A DNA stretch of 64,000 bases from an uncultured Lachnospiraceae bacterium (lineage in GTDB: Bacteria; Bacillota; Clostridia; Lachnospirales; Lachnospiraceae). A model generated the notes under the pieces. That model was not told the DNA's origin and ran no database searches. It was given only the letters and a program-made list of their open reading frames with translations. Position numbers and translations under genes: made by a program. Location: assembly GCA_902794095.1 (NCBI GenBank), contig CADBFZ010000003.1:1-64000 (forward strand). The letters are read 5' to 3'. How positions within the stretch are numbered: position 1 is the first letter of the stretch; each line of letters opens with the position of its first letter. Of this stretch, positions 33,960 through 41,965 are shown one piece after another.

Positions 33960-34267
33960 TGAACGTCAAAAGGAAGACCGTTCGTTTTCAGGACAATCTT
34001 TCAGATCTTGCTGTATACGATGCCATTACAGACTATAAGAAATACGGCTACCGCTCCGAAAGCCACATGGTAATTGAAGCGGTACGCCGACTTATAAATG
34101 AAGACCCTGCATCCACTGATGCTGAGAAGTTGGCAGACCTTATAGCAGAAAGGCTTTCCGGAAAGCTTACGATATCTTCCCAAAGCGCAGATACCTCTCC
34201 AAAAGAGGATACAAAAACAGAAGAGGCCGCCTTTGATGCGGCTCTCTCATTCCTTGATAGTTTCTAA
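33959..34267 (+). CDS. parR: ParR-like ribbon-helix-helix adaptor
   Basis: A 102-residue protein starting one base before the end of parM (TAATG). An RHH pattern is visible at about 5-50 (KRKTVRFQDNLSDLAVYDAI, then SESHMVIEAVRRLI). The acidic C-terminal half would contact ParM. Assignment depends on the neighbour and the RHH pattern. Confidence 0.75.
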   Translation: MNVKRKTVRFQDNLSDLAVYDAITDYKKYGYRSESHMVIEAVRRLINEDPASTDAEKLADLIAERLSGKLTISSQSADTSPKEDTKTEEAAFDAALSFLDSF

Positions 34268-34271
34268 TACT

Positions 34272-34305
34272 AGAGCCGGTAAATCCCACCGGCTCTATAT
34301 TTTTC
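34272..34305 (+). terminator. Intrinsic terminator after parR
   Basis: Perfect 9-bp stem AGAGCCGGT / ACCGGCTCT, 7-nt loop, followed by ATATTTTTCC. It closes the recombinase-parMR unit. Confidence 0.85.
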
Positions 34306-34312
34306 CTTCGAT

Positions 34313-34395
34313 ATATGCTTTTCGCATATATATCTATCTGTTATGATTAACATATGCTTTTTGCATATGCAAATCTGTTATATCTTTTTTGCATA
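34313..34395. repeat. Palindromic direct repeats (candidate parC centromere or operator)
   Basis: Two units each consist of ATATGC, TTTTC or TTTTT, GCATAT (a hairpin-forming palindrome; 34313-34329 and 34352-34368), followed by ATCTGTTAT (34336-34344 and 34373-34381). A third partial TTTTTTGCATA follows near 34385. The unit spacing is 37-39 nt. They lie between parR and the XRE-like gene, with no room for a centromere upstream of parM. Confidence 0.65.
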
Positions 34396-34429
34396 CACCT
34401 ACTTATGATGGTCTCAAAGGAGATAGCCT

Positions 34430-35680
34430 ATGTACAAGACAGACAACACACTTATCGGAAGACACCTTTCCGATCTTATAAAAAGGAGCCCATACGGAAA
34501 TGATCGTCAGTTTGGAATCGCCTATCTCAAAGAGCGTGATGGGTCAAATTATAATCTGGATGACATTCAAAAGATGCAAAACCGCATCTGTCAGATCAAG
34601 AAGGGAAATAAAGGCATCCAAATAGAGGATCTTCCTATCTTTTCAAAGCTTCTCGGCGTATCCTGCGAGGATATAATTAGTGGCGGTAAAGCTCTTGCCC
34701 CTTCCCTAAACAGAAAAACAAACTACTCCATTTCCTTCTCCAAAGACCCCAAAGAGTGGGAAGACTATATAAATCGTGAAGATAAACCTTTCCTTAACCC
34801 TGATGAATTTGGTAAGACAGTCATTGACTATGCTTTAGAAGCAGGCAATTTCAAACTTCTTAAGTACCTGATGGATCAAGGATATATCTGGTTTGTCGGA
34901 AAGGATAAGAAAGATTACTATCTGGGATTCGGGGCAGGAACAAGCGTAAAGAGGCGTAATATCGGCTACACAGACATCCTTGATGTGATGCTCAAAGAGC
35001 AGGATGATCTTAGATTCCGTATGATCTCACTTGCAATAGAGAATAAAGACTTCGATATGCTTACTGAACTAAAAGCAAGAGAGCTTCCTCTGCTATATAC
35101 CATAAACCCTGTTCAGCACTGGACATTACGGGATACTACTCTCCCATCTTCCCCTAATGTGACAGGCATGATTGAAAGCATTGCATCAAGTGAGAATACT
35201 GCTCTTTCTTATTTCTTCGATGAATTTGAAACTGAGGCAGAAAAAGACGCCTTAAAAAGCACCTATGTTTTCCCTTATGCAGGACAGGTTCTGGATCTGC
35301 TCATAAGGAGCCGACGCATTTCAGAAAGCAAAAGGTTTCTCGAAAAAGCAATCAGCCACAACAAAGAAGTACAAAATCACTTACTGGAACTTGTCGATAA
35401 GAGCAGAGAAAACTGCAAAGAGCTCTACAGGGATGCTAAATCAGATTACTACGATGCAGCGTATTTTGAACGCGAAGCATGGCGTGAATATTACTTTTAC
35501 CCTGATACCGGCTTTATTGCCTACTACATGCCTTTCTATTCCAAGAATACAACAGGCTTTATCACAAATGTTATAAACGTAACCGCTTCATCAAATAATC
35601 CAGAAGTCCAGTTCCTTATCGATGAGCTTAAAGAAACCTATAACACCTTTATAAAACAATTTGAAAAGAAGGAGGCGTAA
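34430..35680 (+). CDS. XRE-type HTH protein with ankyrin-like repeats
   Basis: A 416-residue protein. The N-terminal 85 residues contain an HTH-like region (QIKKGNKGIQIEDLPIFSKLLGV). Residues about 120-230 have helix pairs of ankyrin style (TVIDYALEAGNFKLLKYLMDQG, broken by a beta turn). The C-terminal third is helical. GGAG lies 7 nt before ATG. The palindromic repeats directly upstream may be its own operator. It is probably an element regulator; the ligand is unknown. Confidence 0.65.
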   Translation: MYKTDNTLIGRHLSDLIKRSPYGNDRQFGIAYLKERDGSNYNLDDIQKMQNRICQIKKGNKGIQIEDLPIFSKLLGVSCEDIISGGKALAPSLNRKTNYSISFSKDPKEWEDYINREDKPFLNPDEFGKTVIDYALEAGNFKLLKYLMDQGYIWFVGKDKKDYYLGFGAGTSVKRRNIGYTDILDVMLKEQDDLRFRMISLAIENKDFDMLTELKARELPLLYTINPVQHWTLRDTTLPSSPNVTGMIESIASSENTALSYFFDEFETEAEKDALKSTYVFPYAGQVLDLLIRSRRISESKRFLEKAISHNKEVQNHLLELVDKSRENCKELYRDAKSDYYDAAYFEREAWREYYFYPDTGFIAYYMPFYSKNTTGFITNVINVTASSNNPEVQFLIDELKETYNTFIKQFEKKEA

Positions 35681-35684
35681 ATCT

Positions 35685-35873
35685 ATGTATAATCCTATCT
35701 TTGACTATGATGACGGAGATTATATCTATCAGACTTCTGACAATATGGGCATCGACTCAGATGGTGATCTCCATATGCGCATGGGCGATAATATGTCTAT
35801 GGACATGGAAACTGGAGAACTGCACTTTAATTCTGGCTGGAAAAACAACGATTACAATGATGATGATTTCTAA
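35685..35873 (+). CDS. Small Asp/Met-rich acidic protein
   Basis: A 62-residue protein. The start at 35685 (MYNPIFDYDDGD) has GGAGG 9 nt upstream and follows the XRE-ankyrin stop by 4 nt. It has a repeating D-G-D-L-H-M pattern and many Asp, almost no basic residues. Strongly acidic small proteins on mobile elements can mimic DNA (antirestriction); this is only a possibility. Confidence 0.6.
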   Translation: MYNPIFDYDDGDYIYQTSDNMGIDSDGDLHMRMGDNMSMDMETGELHFNSGWKNNDYNDDDF

Positions 35874-35880
35874 AAAAATA

Positions 35881-35910
35881 TGCGCCAGGAGAACAAAGTC
35901 TCTTGGCGCA
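35881..35910 (-). terminator. Intrinsic terminator between convergent units
   Basis: Twelve-base stem TGCGCCAGGAGA / TCTCTTGGCGCA with a 6-nt loop. Read on the minus strand it is followed by TATTTTTTTAG, so it best serves the minus gene at 35920; it may also stop plus-strand transcription. Confidence 0.75.
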
Positions 35911-35919
35911 TCTACCGTC

Positions 35920-36294
35920 TTAATAATATGATATTCTTTCAAAAATGTATGGTTCTAACAATTCTTTAAGGTTTTCTCCTGTATTGCTTTTTAAGAAATC
36001 TTTCATAAGATTATGTAAGTAAGTTTCCTTATTCCCAAATAGTTTTTCTGCATCGTCTTTTGATATTCTAAATGAATAATGGGAGTCATAAGCTACCTCT
36101 TCATCAAGACTATAATAATCAAGAACTCCATCCACTTTAAAGAACACCTGCATGTACCAACTTTCATTAGAATCTATTGGTACACGATATCTCCATCGCT
36201 CAATTGCCCAATCATACCAAGTAGGCACTTCATCTGCTAAAAACTTCTTTTCTCTTTCAAACTGCTTTATATATTCGAGCGTGTATTCAATCAT
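35920..36294 (-). CDS. Unknown 124-aa protein
   Basis: A soluble protein, aromatic-rich in the first half (VPTWYDWAIERWRY). GGAG lies 7 nt before the ATG and an extended -10 promoter sits upstream. It is near the right end of the element. No family is recognised. Confidence 0.65.
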   Translation of the reverse strand: MIEYTLEYIKQFEREKKFLADEVPTWYDWAIERWRYRVPIDSNESWYMQVFFKVDGVLDYYSLDEEVAYDSHYSFRISKDDAEKLFGNKETYLHNLMKDFLKSNTGENLKELLEPYIFERISYY

Positions 36295-36339
36295 AATACT
36301 TCTCCATAGAATCTGGGCCTGTTTACACCACCTGCCCTT

Positions 36340-36345
36340 ATTATA
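36340..36345 (-). promoter_or_regulatory. Extended -10 element upstream of the 124-aa gene
   Basis: Minus strand TGGTATAAT: TATAAT with the TGn extension. No strong -35 is visible. A small inverted repeat GGTGGTTCCACC lies just upstream, near 36358-36369. Confidence 0.5.
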
Positions 36346-36372
36346 CCATTGAATCTTGGTGGAACCACCTAT

Positions 36373-36675
36373 TTAAGAATATTGCTGAACGAACTGTTCA
36401 AAGATTGGATTTTTGGTGTGAAGCTTGTAGTCATCATGACAAATAATCTCTAATACTGCATCCAAAACTGATGCCGTTGTTGTCTGCTCATGGTATTCAT
36501 GCTCCTTCTTGTACTTATGCATCAATCTGACATATTTAAACTTATGGTCTATAAGAGGCATTATCACCCAATAATGACCAGTGTTCTTTGACTGTACCTC
36601 ATACATCACGGGATTCTCCGTTATTATATTAAAGTACGGATTCCCTAGCATCTCCTTATCCTTAGCTGTAAACAT
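36373..36675 (-). CDS. Unknown 100-aa protein near the element's right end
   Basis: A soluble protein, mixed alpha/beta with a Lys/His-rich middle (KYKKEHEYHE). Ribosome site candidates are GGAAGG and AAGGATGG just upstream. It is the last intact gene before the junction at about 36795. No family is recognised. Confidence 0.6.
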   Translation of the reverse strand: MFTAKDKEMLGNPYFNIITENPVMYEVQSKNTGHYWVIMPLIDHKFKYVRLMHKYKKEHEYHEQTTTASVLDAVLEIICHDDYKLHTKNPIFEQFVQQYS

Positions 36676-36750
36676 CCATCCTTACCTTCCTTTCATAAAA
36701 CCAGACCTAATATTACAAACACTTATCTTTACTCCCTCATAATGAATCCT

Positions 36751-36873
36751 TTATTTTCCACATAAAACATACCTGTGTTTTGCGTTAGGCTTTTCAACGA
36801 TGATGAGTATAATTTCCACAGTACCCATACCGTCCTCCTCACGCAGAAAATCCTTGAAGTTCTTTAATCTCAT
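36751..36873 (-). pseudogene. Flp1-type Tad pilin gene split by element insertion (5' part)
   Basis: ATG 36873 has GGAGG 8 nt before it and follows tadC. The first 26 codons read like Flp1 pilins: a charged leader, then EEDGMGTVEIILIIV, where the prepilin peptidase would cut before or after the Gly and the E is the fifth-residue Glu. A normal pilin continues with VLIALVVIFK or similar. Here the frame changes to EKPNAKHRYV and stops at 36751, destroying the hydrophobic helix. The point of change is at about 36795. I infer the element inserted here; the remaining 3' half should lie past the element's left end. Confidence 0.8.
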
Positions 36874-36889
36874 TTGTAGTTCCTCCTGT

Positions 36890-38224
36890 TTATATATTCA
36901 TTCCGGTCATTGCCGGAATCATTATCATTACCATCACTACTGCGAGCATCATCATCATTGGAACCAGTAATTTGGTCTGAGCTTCCTCTCCTGCTTTTCT
37001 CGCTTCCAATACTCTTTCCCGCATAGCGTTATCAGCTTCACTCCTAAGCCTCATAACAAAGCCCGGATTTCCTCTTTTCAAACTCTGTGACAAAAGCCCC
37101 GCAAGTTTTATGTATTCACTAAGTCCGGTTCGGTTCCCGAATCTCTCATATGCACTTGCTTCTCCTATGCCCTGCCCCATCTCGTGACATGCATAGCGCA
37201 TTTCTTCATAGATCATTTCATCTGTTTGCAAAGTCTTAGAATCTTCCGCAATCTTAGTAAATGCTGCCTTAACGGTCATTCCCGCACCGACATAAAGAGC
37301 AAGTTGTCGTAAAACCTTCGGATAACTTTTCCTCATGTTTTCTTTTTTCTTCTCAGCTTTGGAGACAAGATCTTTTCCCGATGCGAAAAAAAAAACAATC
37401 GCCACCATCCCGAACAGTCCTGCCATTAACAGACTGTTGTCTTCCGTTTTAAATTCCCAGCGGATTTTATCTCCTTCAAACTCATCAGGCAGAGTCCACT
37501 CTTTGGAGCCTCTTTCCGATAACTCACTTTCATATATAAAGCTTGTAAAATCTTCGCTGTATTTATCCGCAGGATTCTTTTCAGGAACGATCACATGAAC
37601 CGGAATGCTTATCGAACCTTCATACTCTCCGTAAGAGTAATTTGCAGTCAGCACTACATCCCCTTCGCCTGCTGATATATCAACTCTTCCGCTGTATGAA
37701 AGAATCCTTCCCGGATCGGAAGATCTCCAAATGAACTTAAAGGGATAGCCTTCATATTTTTCACGAAGTGCCAGATCCGAACTTACATGCTCAAGATCGG
37801 GATTATCCCCTCCTATCAACTTTCCTGCGCTCTCTACAAACTTCGAGATATAATCCCTTACTTCCTCTTCTGATAAAGTCCTTTCGAAAATGCTCAGTTC
37901 AACCTCTGCAGTTCCCGATTCCGTTTGTGCGTATAAGGAAACAGATTGCTTTTCTCCGTTCCACTCTTCTCGTTCAAACACACCGTCTCCAATGGACCTT
38001 TCCGTTACCTCGGATATCTTCATAAAGACCGACAAAATGATTCCTGCAGTCAGGATAAGAAGGCTGAGACTTATCCTTTTTATCTCAAATGCTTTGTACG
38101 TCTCCTTGATGTCACCTGCAGGATAAAGATAATTAATTGTCCTTATCACTCCGGCATCCGGTTTTATCCCGGGTATCAACCTGCTCTTTACGTATATAAA
38201 TTCAGATACTTTCTCAAACATCAT
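36890..38224 (-). CDS. tadC: TadC-type pilus platform protein with large insert
   Basis: A 444-residue protein. The C-terminal 150 residues are a T2SSF domain (KVLRQLALYVGAGMTVKAAF, later GMGQGI-like turn, three membrane helices ending MMMMLAVVMVMIMIPAM). Unusually, between a first helix (about 50-70) and the membrane region near 265-285 lies a roughly 190-residue extracellular beta-rich region with Ig-like wording (FIWRSSDPGRILSYSGRV). Typical TadC lacks this. It overlaps tadB by 4 nt. The pilin gene follows 17 nt later. Confidence 0.85.
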   Translation of the reverse strand: MMFEKVSEFIYVKSRLIPGIKPDAGVIRTINYLYPAGDIKETYKAFEIKRISLSLLILTAGIILSVFMKISEVTERSIGDGVFEREEWNGEKQSVSLYAQTESGTAEVELSIFERTLSEEEVRDYISKFVESAGKLIGGDNPDLEHVSSDLALREKYEGYPFKFIWRSSDPGRILSYSGRVDISAGEGDVVLTANYSYGEYEGSISIPVHVIVPEKNPADKYSEDFTSFIYESELSERGSKEWTLPDEFEGDKIRWEFKTEDNSLLMAGLFGMVAIVFFFASGKDLVSKAEKKKENMRKSYPKVLRQLALYVGAGMTVKAAFTKIAEDSKTLQTDEMIYEEMRYACHEMGQGIGEASAYERFGNRTGLSEYIKLAGLLSQSLKRGNPGFVMRLRSEADNAMRERVLEARKAGEEAQTKLLVPMMMMLAVVMVMIMIPAMTGMNI

Positions 38225-38976
38225 CCGGCCTCCTCAAGACGGGACAATATCTTATCCCCCATGAAATATGCAGTCAGGTATACGACAAGGAGCGCCGTCA
38301 TCAAAACAATCCCCGTAAGATTTCCATACAACGGGTCAAAAAATCCGGGACTGCTGATTCCCACATAGGCCAGAATTCCGAAGGGCATGAGTTTCATAAT
38401 GTTTTGTTCCATCTTCTTACCGGAGATTGCTGTAGAGATTTCTTCCGTAGTTTCTATTCGAAGCGCGATTGTTTCAACAGCGGCGGATATTACCTCGCTC
38501 ATATTCCCGCCGTATCTTTTGGCAATAACAAATACTTTCGCAAAATCTTCTATTGCTTCACTTCCGCTCCTTGCAGCCAGATCCGTCAGCATATCTTCCA
38601 ATGTGATGTTTATGACAAGGCCTCTTCTGATTACTTCAAGTTCCTCATGGATAAAAGAATCTTTCCCGAATTGTCTTTCCATGTCCTTACCGCTTTGAAC
38701 AAATGCATTCTCTATGGAATACCCTGCTTTAAGCGCAGCATCCACTCCGCGTATTGCTTCGCCGAACTGCGACTCTAAGATCTTTACATCCTTAGAAGCC
38801 AGTTCCTTTTCTTTTTGTCTGTAGTACAAGTAACCCACAACCGCTAAGGGTACCGCGGCGATTAAACTTCTGTAGAAAAAATAAGACAGTATGAGCACTC
38901 TGATCACAGCCCCTGCAATCACCGAAGACCTTTTACCGGCATCCCATTTAACACAGTGATAATCCCGCGCGCTCAA
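38221..38976 (-). CDS. tadB: TadB-type pilus platform protein
   Basis: A T2SSF-domain inner-membrane protein. It has helices at about 30-60, a cytoplasmic domain (ESQFGEAIRGVDAALKAGYSIENAF, RYGGNMSEVI), and two C-terminal helices. The start is uncertain. No in-frame ATG lies near the tadA stop; I use TTG 38976, which overlaps tadA by 29 nt. A longer frame from 39159 would be the shadow of tadA. Assembly partner of TadC and motor TadA. Confidence 0.75.
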   Translation of the reverse strand: MSARDYHCVKWDAGKRSSVIAGAVIRVLILSYFFYRSLIAAVPLAVVGYLYYRQKEKELASKDVKILESQFGEAIRGVDAALKAGYSIENAFVQSGKDMERQFGKDSFIHEELEVIRRGLVINITLEDMLTDLAARSGSEAIEDFAKVFVIAKRYGGNMSEVISAAVETIALRIETTEEISTAISGKKMEQNIMKLMPFGILAYVGISSPGFFDPLYGNLTGIVLMTALLVVYLTAYFMGDKILSRLEEAG

Positions 38977-40165
38977 GCTTCTCTCTTTGCGTGAGTTCTC
39001 CGATCTTTTGGAGTGAACCGATAACCTTTCCGTTTTCGAATCCGTTCTCGCGGAAGCTGTAGAGCCCGCGGATAAGGATCTCTCCGTTTTCATATCCGCA
39101 AACCTCCGATATATCCAATACTTTTCTAGACTTATCCCTAAGTCTTCCCAGATGAACAATAATGTCCAATCCTGATGCTATCTGTTGTCTTATTGCCGCC
39201 AGAGGAAGCTCTGCTGCCATAAGCACCATGTTTTCCAATCTTGAAAGCATATCCTTAGATGAATTGGCATGCCCCGTTGACATCGATCCGTCATGTCCCG
39301 TGTTCAGACACTGAAGCATATCAAGTGCTTCTCCGCCTCTGACCTCGCCGACAACAATCCTGTCGGGACGCATTCTGAGAGAGGAACGTATCAGATCCCT
39401 TATGCTGATCTCATCAACACCCGGGCCGGCATTTCTGGTTTCAAGTCGTACCAGGTTTTCTATTCCCTGTAGTTGAAGTTCTGCACTGTCTTCGATGGTG
39501 ATCACTCTTTCATCCGAGGGAATAAATCCTGATAAAACGTTCAGGAATGTCGTTTTACCGCTGCCTGTTCCTCCGCTGATAAAAATGTTGTATCCGGCTA
39601 TTACAAGAATTCTTAAAAATTCTGCGGCCTCTTCGGTTATGGAACCGAACGATAAAAGTCCCTCCATCGTTACAGGCTTTTCGGGAAATCTTCTGATGGT
39701 TACCGTGGGACCCGATAAAGCTATCGGCGGAAGAACTATGTTAACGCGGGATCCGTCGGAAAGTCTGGCATCGACGATGGGGGATGCTTCGTTAACGGTT
39801 CTGTTACATCCCGCAACTATCTGCTGGATCACATCCATCAGTTTTTCTTCGGAATCAAATCCGTTATCGAGTCTTCCCAGTGCCCCTGCCTTTTCGACGA
39901 AGACATTGGAATAACCGTTGATCATAATTTCCGTAACGTCTTTGTTTTCGATAAAACTCTGCAATATATCCAAACGCCTGAGAGAATCAAAAACTTCTTT
40001 TCCGAGGCGTCTCTTTTCAGCTATGGGCAGGAGCCTGAACTTTTCGGATTCCATAATGCAATCATCTATAAGTTCCGAAACTTCTTCATCCGTATATTCC
40101 CTTCCGAATCCGAGTCTTTCTCTTACGCTTTCCTTAAGTTCTTCTTTTTCGGAAGTAAGATCCAT
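38948..40165 (-). CDS. tadA: TadA pilus assembly ATPase
   Basis: A 405-residue CpaF-type ATPase with Walker A GGTGSGKTT at 198-206, then Asp box VITIEDSAELQL, Walker B RIVVGEVRGGEALD, and His box STGHANSS. Start ATG 40165 has GGAGG 7 nt upstream and overlaps the tadZ stop (TGATG). Compared with the element's ATPase at 4821-6062, this one is the canonical host motor. Confidence 0.95.
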   Translation of the reverse strand: MDLTSEKEELKESVRERLGFGREYTDEEVSELIDDCIMESEKFRLLPIAEKRRLGKEVFDSLRRLDILQSFIENKDVTEIMINGYSNVFVEKAGALGRLDNGFDSEEKLMDVIQQIVAGCNRTVNEASPIVDARLSDGSRVNIVLPPIALSGPTVTIRRFPEKPVTMEGLLSFGSITEEAAEFLRILVIAGYNIFISGGTGSGKTTFLNVLSGFIPSDERVITIEDSAELQLQGIENLVRLETRNAGPGVDEISIRDLIRSSLRMRPDRIVVGEVRGGEALDMLQCLNTGHDGSMSTGHANSSKDMLSRLENMVLMAAELPLAAIRQQIASGLDIIVHLGRLRDKSRKVLDISEVCGYENGEILIRGLYSFRENGFENGKVIGSLQKIGELTQREKLERAGLSLC

Positions 40166-41157
40166 CAAAGCACCTCCATTTGTTTTCTGATAAAGGTTAT
40201 GAGTTCTCCAGATAAATCTTCTCCCGCAAAAGAAGGAACTCTGTTAACGGACGGAATACTGCATTTGATACTTTTTTCCTTCACATCCGAATAGTCATAC
40301 ATCTTTAATATGCTTTCGTAGCTTTCGATCTTGGTTCTCGCTACTCTGTCATTACGCGTCAGGGTATAAACCACGTCACACATTCTTAGAATTCCGAATA
40401 TGCCTCTGATGCACTCCGAAAGATCAAGGATCACATAAGAATATCCTTCCAGTGAACATATCCTCGTGATAAATGACTTCCACTCATCTTCCGGAATATC
40501 CGTAAGATCCGTTCCGGGAAGTGCGCAGGGAATGTAATCCAGTCCTGCAATAGTTCTTACCATCGACCTAAACCTTACCGAGAATACCGACGAAGGACTT
40601 TTTATGAAATACATAAGGTCTGACAGATTGCCTGTTTTATCAGGCGGAATAAGTTCTTCACTTCCTTCACAGAATTCAAAGCTCAGATATAAAACTCTTC
40701 CTCTGTCTTCCAGAAGTCTTCCCATAAGAACTGAAAAGGTCGTCTGATAACATCTGCGTACCGGGGAAAACACACCGATCAGTTTTGCTTTCTCACCGGA
40801 GGGCCTGATTTTCTCGACGCTGTCTTCATCTGCATCCTTCATATAGATTTCCAAAATTCTCCGGAGAGTCTCTTCAGCAGGCTGGTACTTCTCAACATAG
40901 GGTTCCACGCATATTCCGTAGCCGTCATTCAGGACTATGGTTTTAACGGCATCGATGCTGCGAAGTCTTTCATTATATGAAGAACTGCTGGTAACCAGTA
41001 CAGGTTTCCTGCCACTGCAGATTGAGGGAATATCCGCTTCCGAAGTGCATACAGCTATTTTCCACGGAAGCCCCTTGCATCCCATCAGATACTCTCCCAT
41101 CAACTGCGCATATTCTTCATCTTCGTCAAATAAGACAAGTACTCTTTCAGACTTCAT
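40165..41157 (-). CDS. tadZ: TadZ/CpaE-like protein with degenerate P-loop
   Basis: A 330-residue protein with a receiver-like N-terminal domain (about 1-110) and a MinD/ParA-like ATPase fold. The expected Walker A (GGxGKT) is replaced by GVFSPVRRCYQTTF near 128-141, lacking the Lys-Thr/Gly pattern, so ATP binding may be lost. TadZ proteins localise the pilus machine to the pole. It starts directly after the prepilin peptidase stop. Confidence 0.8.
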   Translation of the reverse strand: MKSERVLVLFDEDEEYAQLMGEYLMGCKGLPWKIAVCTSEADIPSICSGRKPVLVTSSSSYNERLRSIDAVKTIVLNDGYGICVEPYVEKYQPAEETLRRILEIYMKDADEDSVEKIRPSGEKAKLIGVFSPVRRCYQTTFSVLMGRLLEDRGRVLYLSFEFCEGSEELIPPDKTGNLSDLMYFIKSPSSVFSVRFRSMVRTIAGLDYIPCALPGTDLTDIPEDEWKSFITRICSLEGYSYVILDLSECIRGIFGILRMCDVVYTLTRNDRVARTKIESYESILKMYDYSDVKEKSIKCSIPSVNRVPSFAGEDLSGELITFIRKQMEVL

Positions 41158-41661
41158 TCAGTACAGACCTCCGATCCCGATCAGAGCACTGATAAACATC
41201 GGTCCTGCCAAAGCTATTCCGGCTTTCAGGGCAGCTTCCGTATTGCAGTGATATCTCTCGGGTTTTCCCGTTTTGATAAATGATTTGATATACAAACTGA
41301 GTCTCCGAATTCTTTTTCCAAACTCTTTCCTAAGAAACAGGATCACCACTCCGGCAATCGACGCAATCACGAAGGATATAAAAACAAACCACACCGCCCT
41401 GCTTCCCGTCATATATCCGCAGCAAATCGCAAGCAGTTTTATATCACCTGCACCCAATGCTCCTATTGCAAAAAAGGAATAGAAAACAAAGATCGTAATG
41501 ACCATTCTTAAAAGCATCCACAATATGCTTAACGGTCCGGATGTAAATCCTGTGTAGAAAACACAGGTAGCAAACATCAATGCGATCAGCGCGTTGGGTA
41601 TCTTATGAAAGAGATAATCAAATATTCCGGAGACCGCCAAAAATGCGGTCATAATAATCAT
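41158..41661 (-). CDS. tadV: Prepilin peptidase (TadV/CpaA)
   Basis: A 167-residue A24 membrane peptidase with both motifs: D in GIFDYLFHKIPN (about 13-24) and GALGAGDIKLL (about 67-77). It would process the Flp pilin. It is the first gene of the tad operon, behind a leader of roughly 140 nt. GGAG lies 7 nt before the ATG. Confidence 0.9.
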   Translation of the reverse strand: MIIMTAFLAVSGIFDYLFHKIPNALIALMFATCVFYTGFTSGPLSILWMLLRMVITIFVFYSFFAIGALGAGDIKLLAICCGYMTGSRAVWFVFISFVIASIAGVVILFLRKEFGKRIRRLSLYIKSFIKTGKPERYHCNTEAALKAGIALAGPMFISALIGIGGLY

Positions 41662-41808
41662 GATTTTCTCCGTTTTATAATCCGTTCATTTCGAACGTAT
41701 CTAAGTTGATTGTTTGGGAAGATCTTCCCCTATACGAATGCGGAATTCTCCACTCTTCGTTCACATCCGAAGACAGACAGTCTTTTGAAGGATGTTTTTG
41801 TATGTGCG

Positions 41809-41837
41809 ATTATATCGTCGCATTTTTAAAATTTCAA
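41809..41837 (-). promoter_or_regulatory. Sigma-A promoter of the tad operon
   Basis: Minus strand: TTGAAA (41837-41832), 17 nt, TATAAT (41814-41809), the best promoter match in the window. The leader to the tadV start is about 140 nt and contains GAAGATCTTC, a palindrome; no known riboswitch pattern is recognised. Confidence 0.7.
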
Positions 41838-41868
41838 TACGAATTTGTCATATTTTCAAATTTCGTAT
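41837..41868. promoter_or_regulatory. Long inverted repeat next to the tad promoter
   Basis: ATACGAATTTG (41837-41847) and CAAATTTCGTAT (41857-41868) are near-perfect inverted arms 9 nt apart, beginning at the -35 edge. A further perfect palindrome CGACACATGTGTCG lies at 41888-41901. Both are candidate regulator sites for pilus expression. Confidence 0.5.
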
Positions 41869-41906
41869 AAAAGTCACAACATTTTTGCGACACATGTGTC
41901 GAAAAT

Positions 41907-41939
41907 AAAAAAGAACCCTTCATCCAAAGGGTTCTTTTT
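41907..41939 (-). terminator. Terminator downstream of the 292-aa gene
   Basis: AAAAAGAACCCTT, 6-nt loop, AAGGGTTCTTTTT. Symmetric, so it can stop transcription in both directions. It is nearly identical to the one at 42897-42926. Confidence 0.85.
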
Positions 41940-41965
41940 ATCCCGGCAAATTTGACACATTTAGG

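Larger units (their letters stand above)
1..36795. mobile_element. Integrative, probably conjugative or mobilizable element (left end outside window)
   Basis: The stretch contains a relaxase, a MobC-like gene, a candidate oriT, three tyrosine recombinases, ParM/ParR, an ArdC-like antirestriction protein, a type I restriction cargo and a TnpV-like gene, while everything right of about 36.8 kb is ordinary chromosome. The right boundary is placed where a Tad pilin reading frame stops matching the pilin pattern (after codon GTT, 36796-36798). A shared two-part upstream motif links the transfer genes with the integrase operon, arguing for one element rather than several. No VirB4 or VirD4 homologue is visible, so either the rest of the transfer machinery lies to the left or the element depends on a helper. 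The left junction, and the second half of the pilin gene, cannot be seen. Confidence 0.85.
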
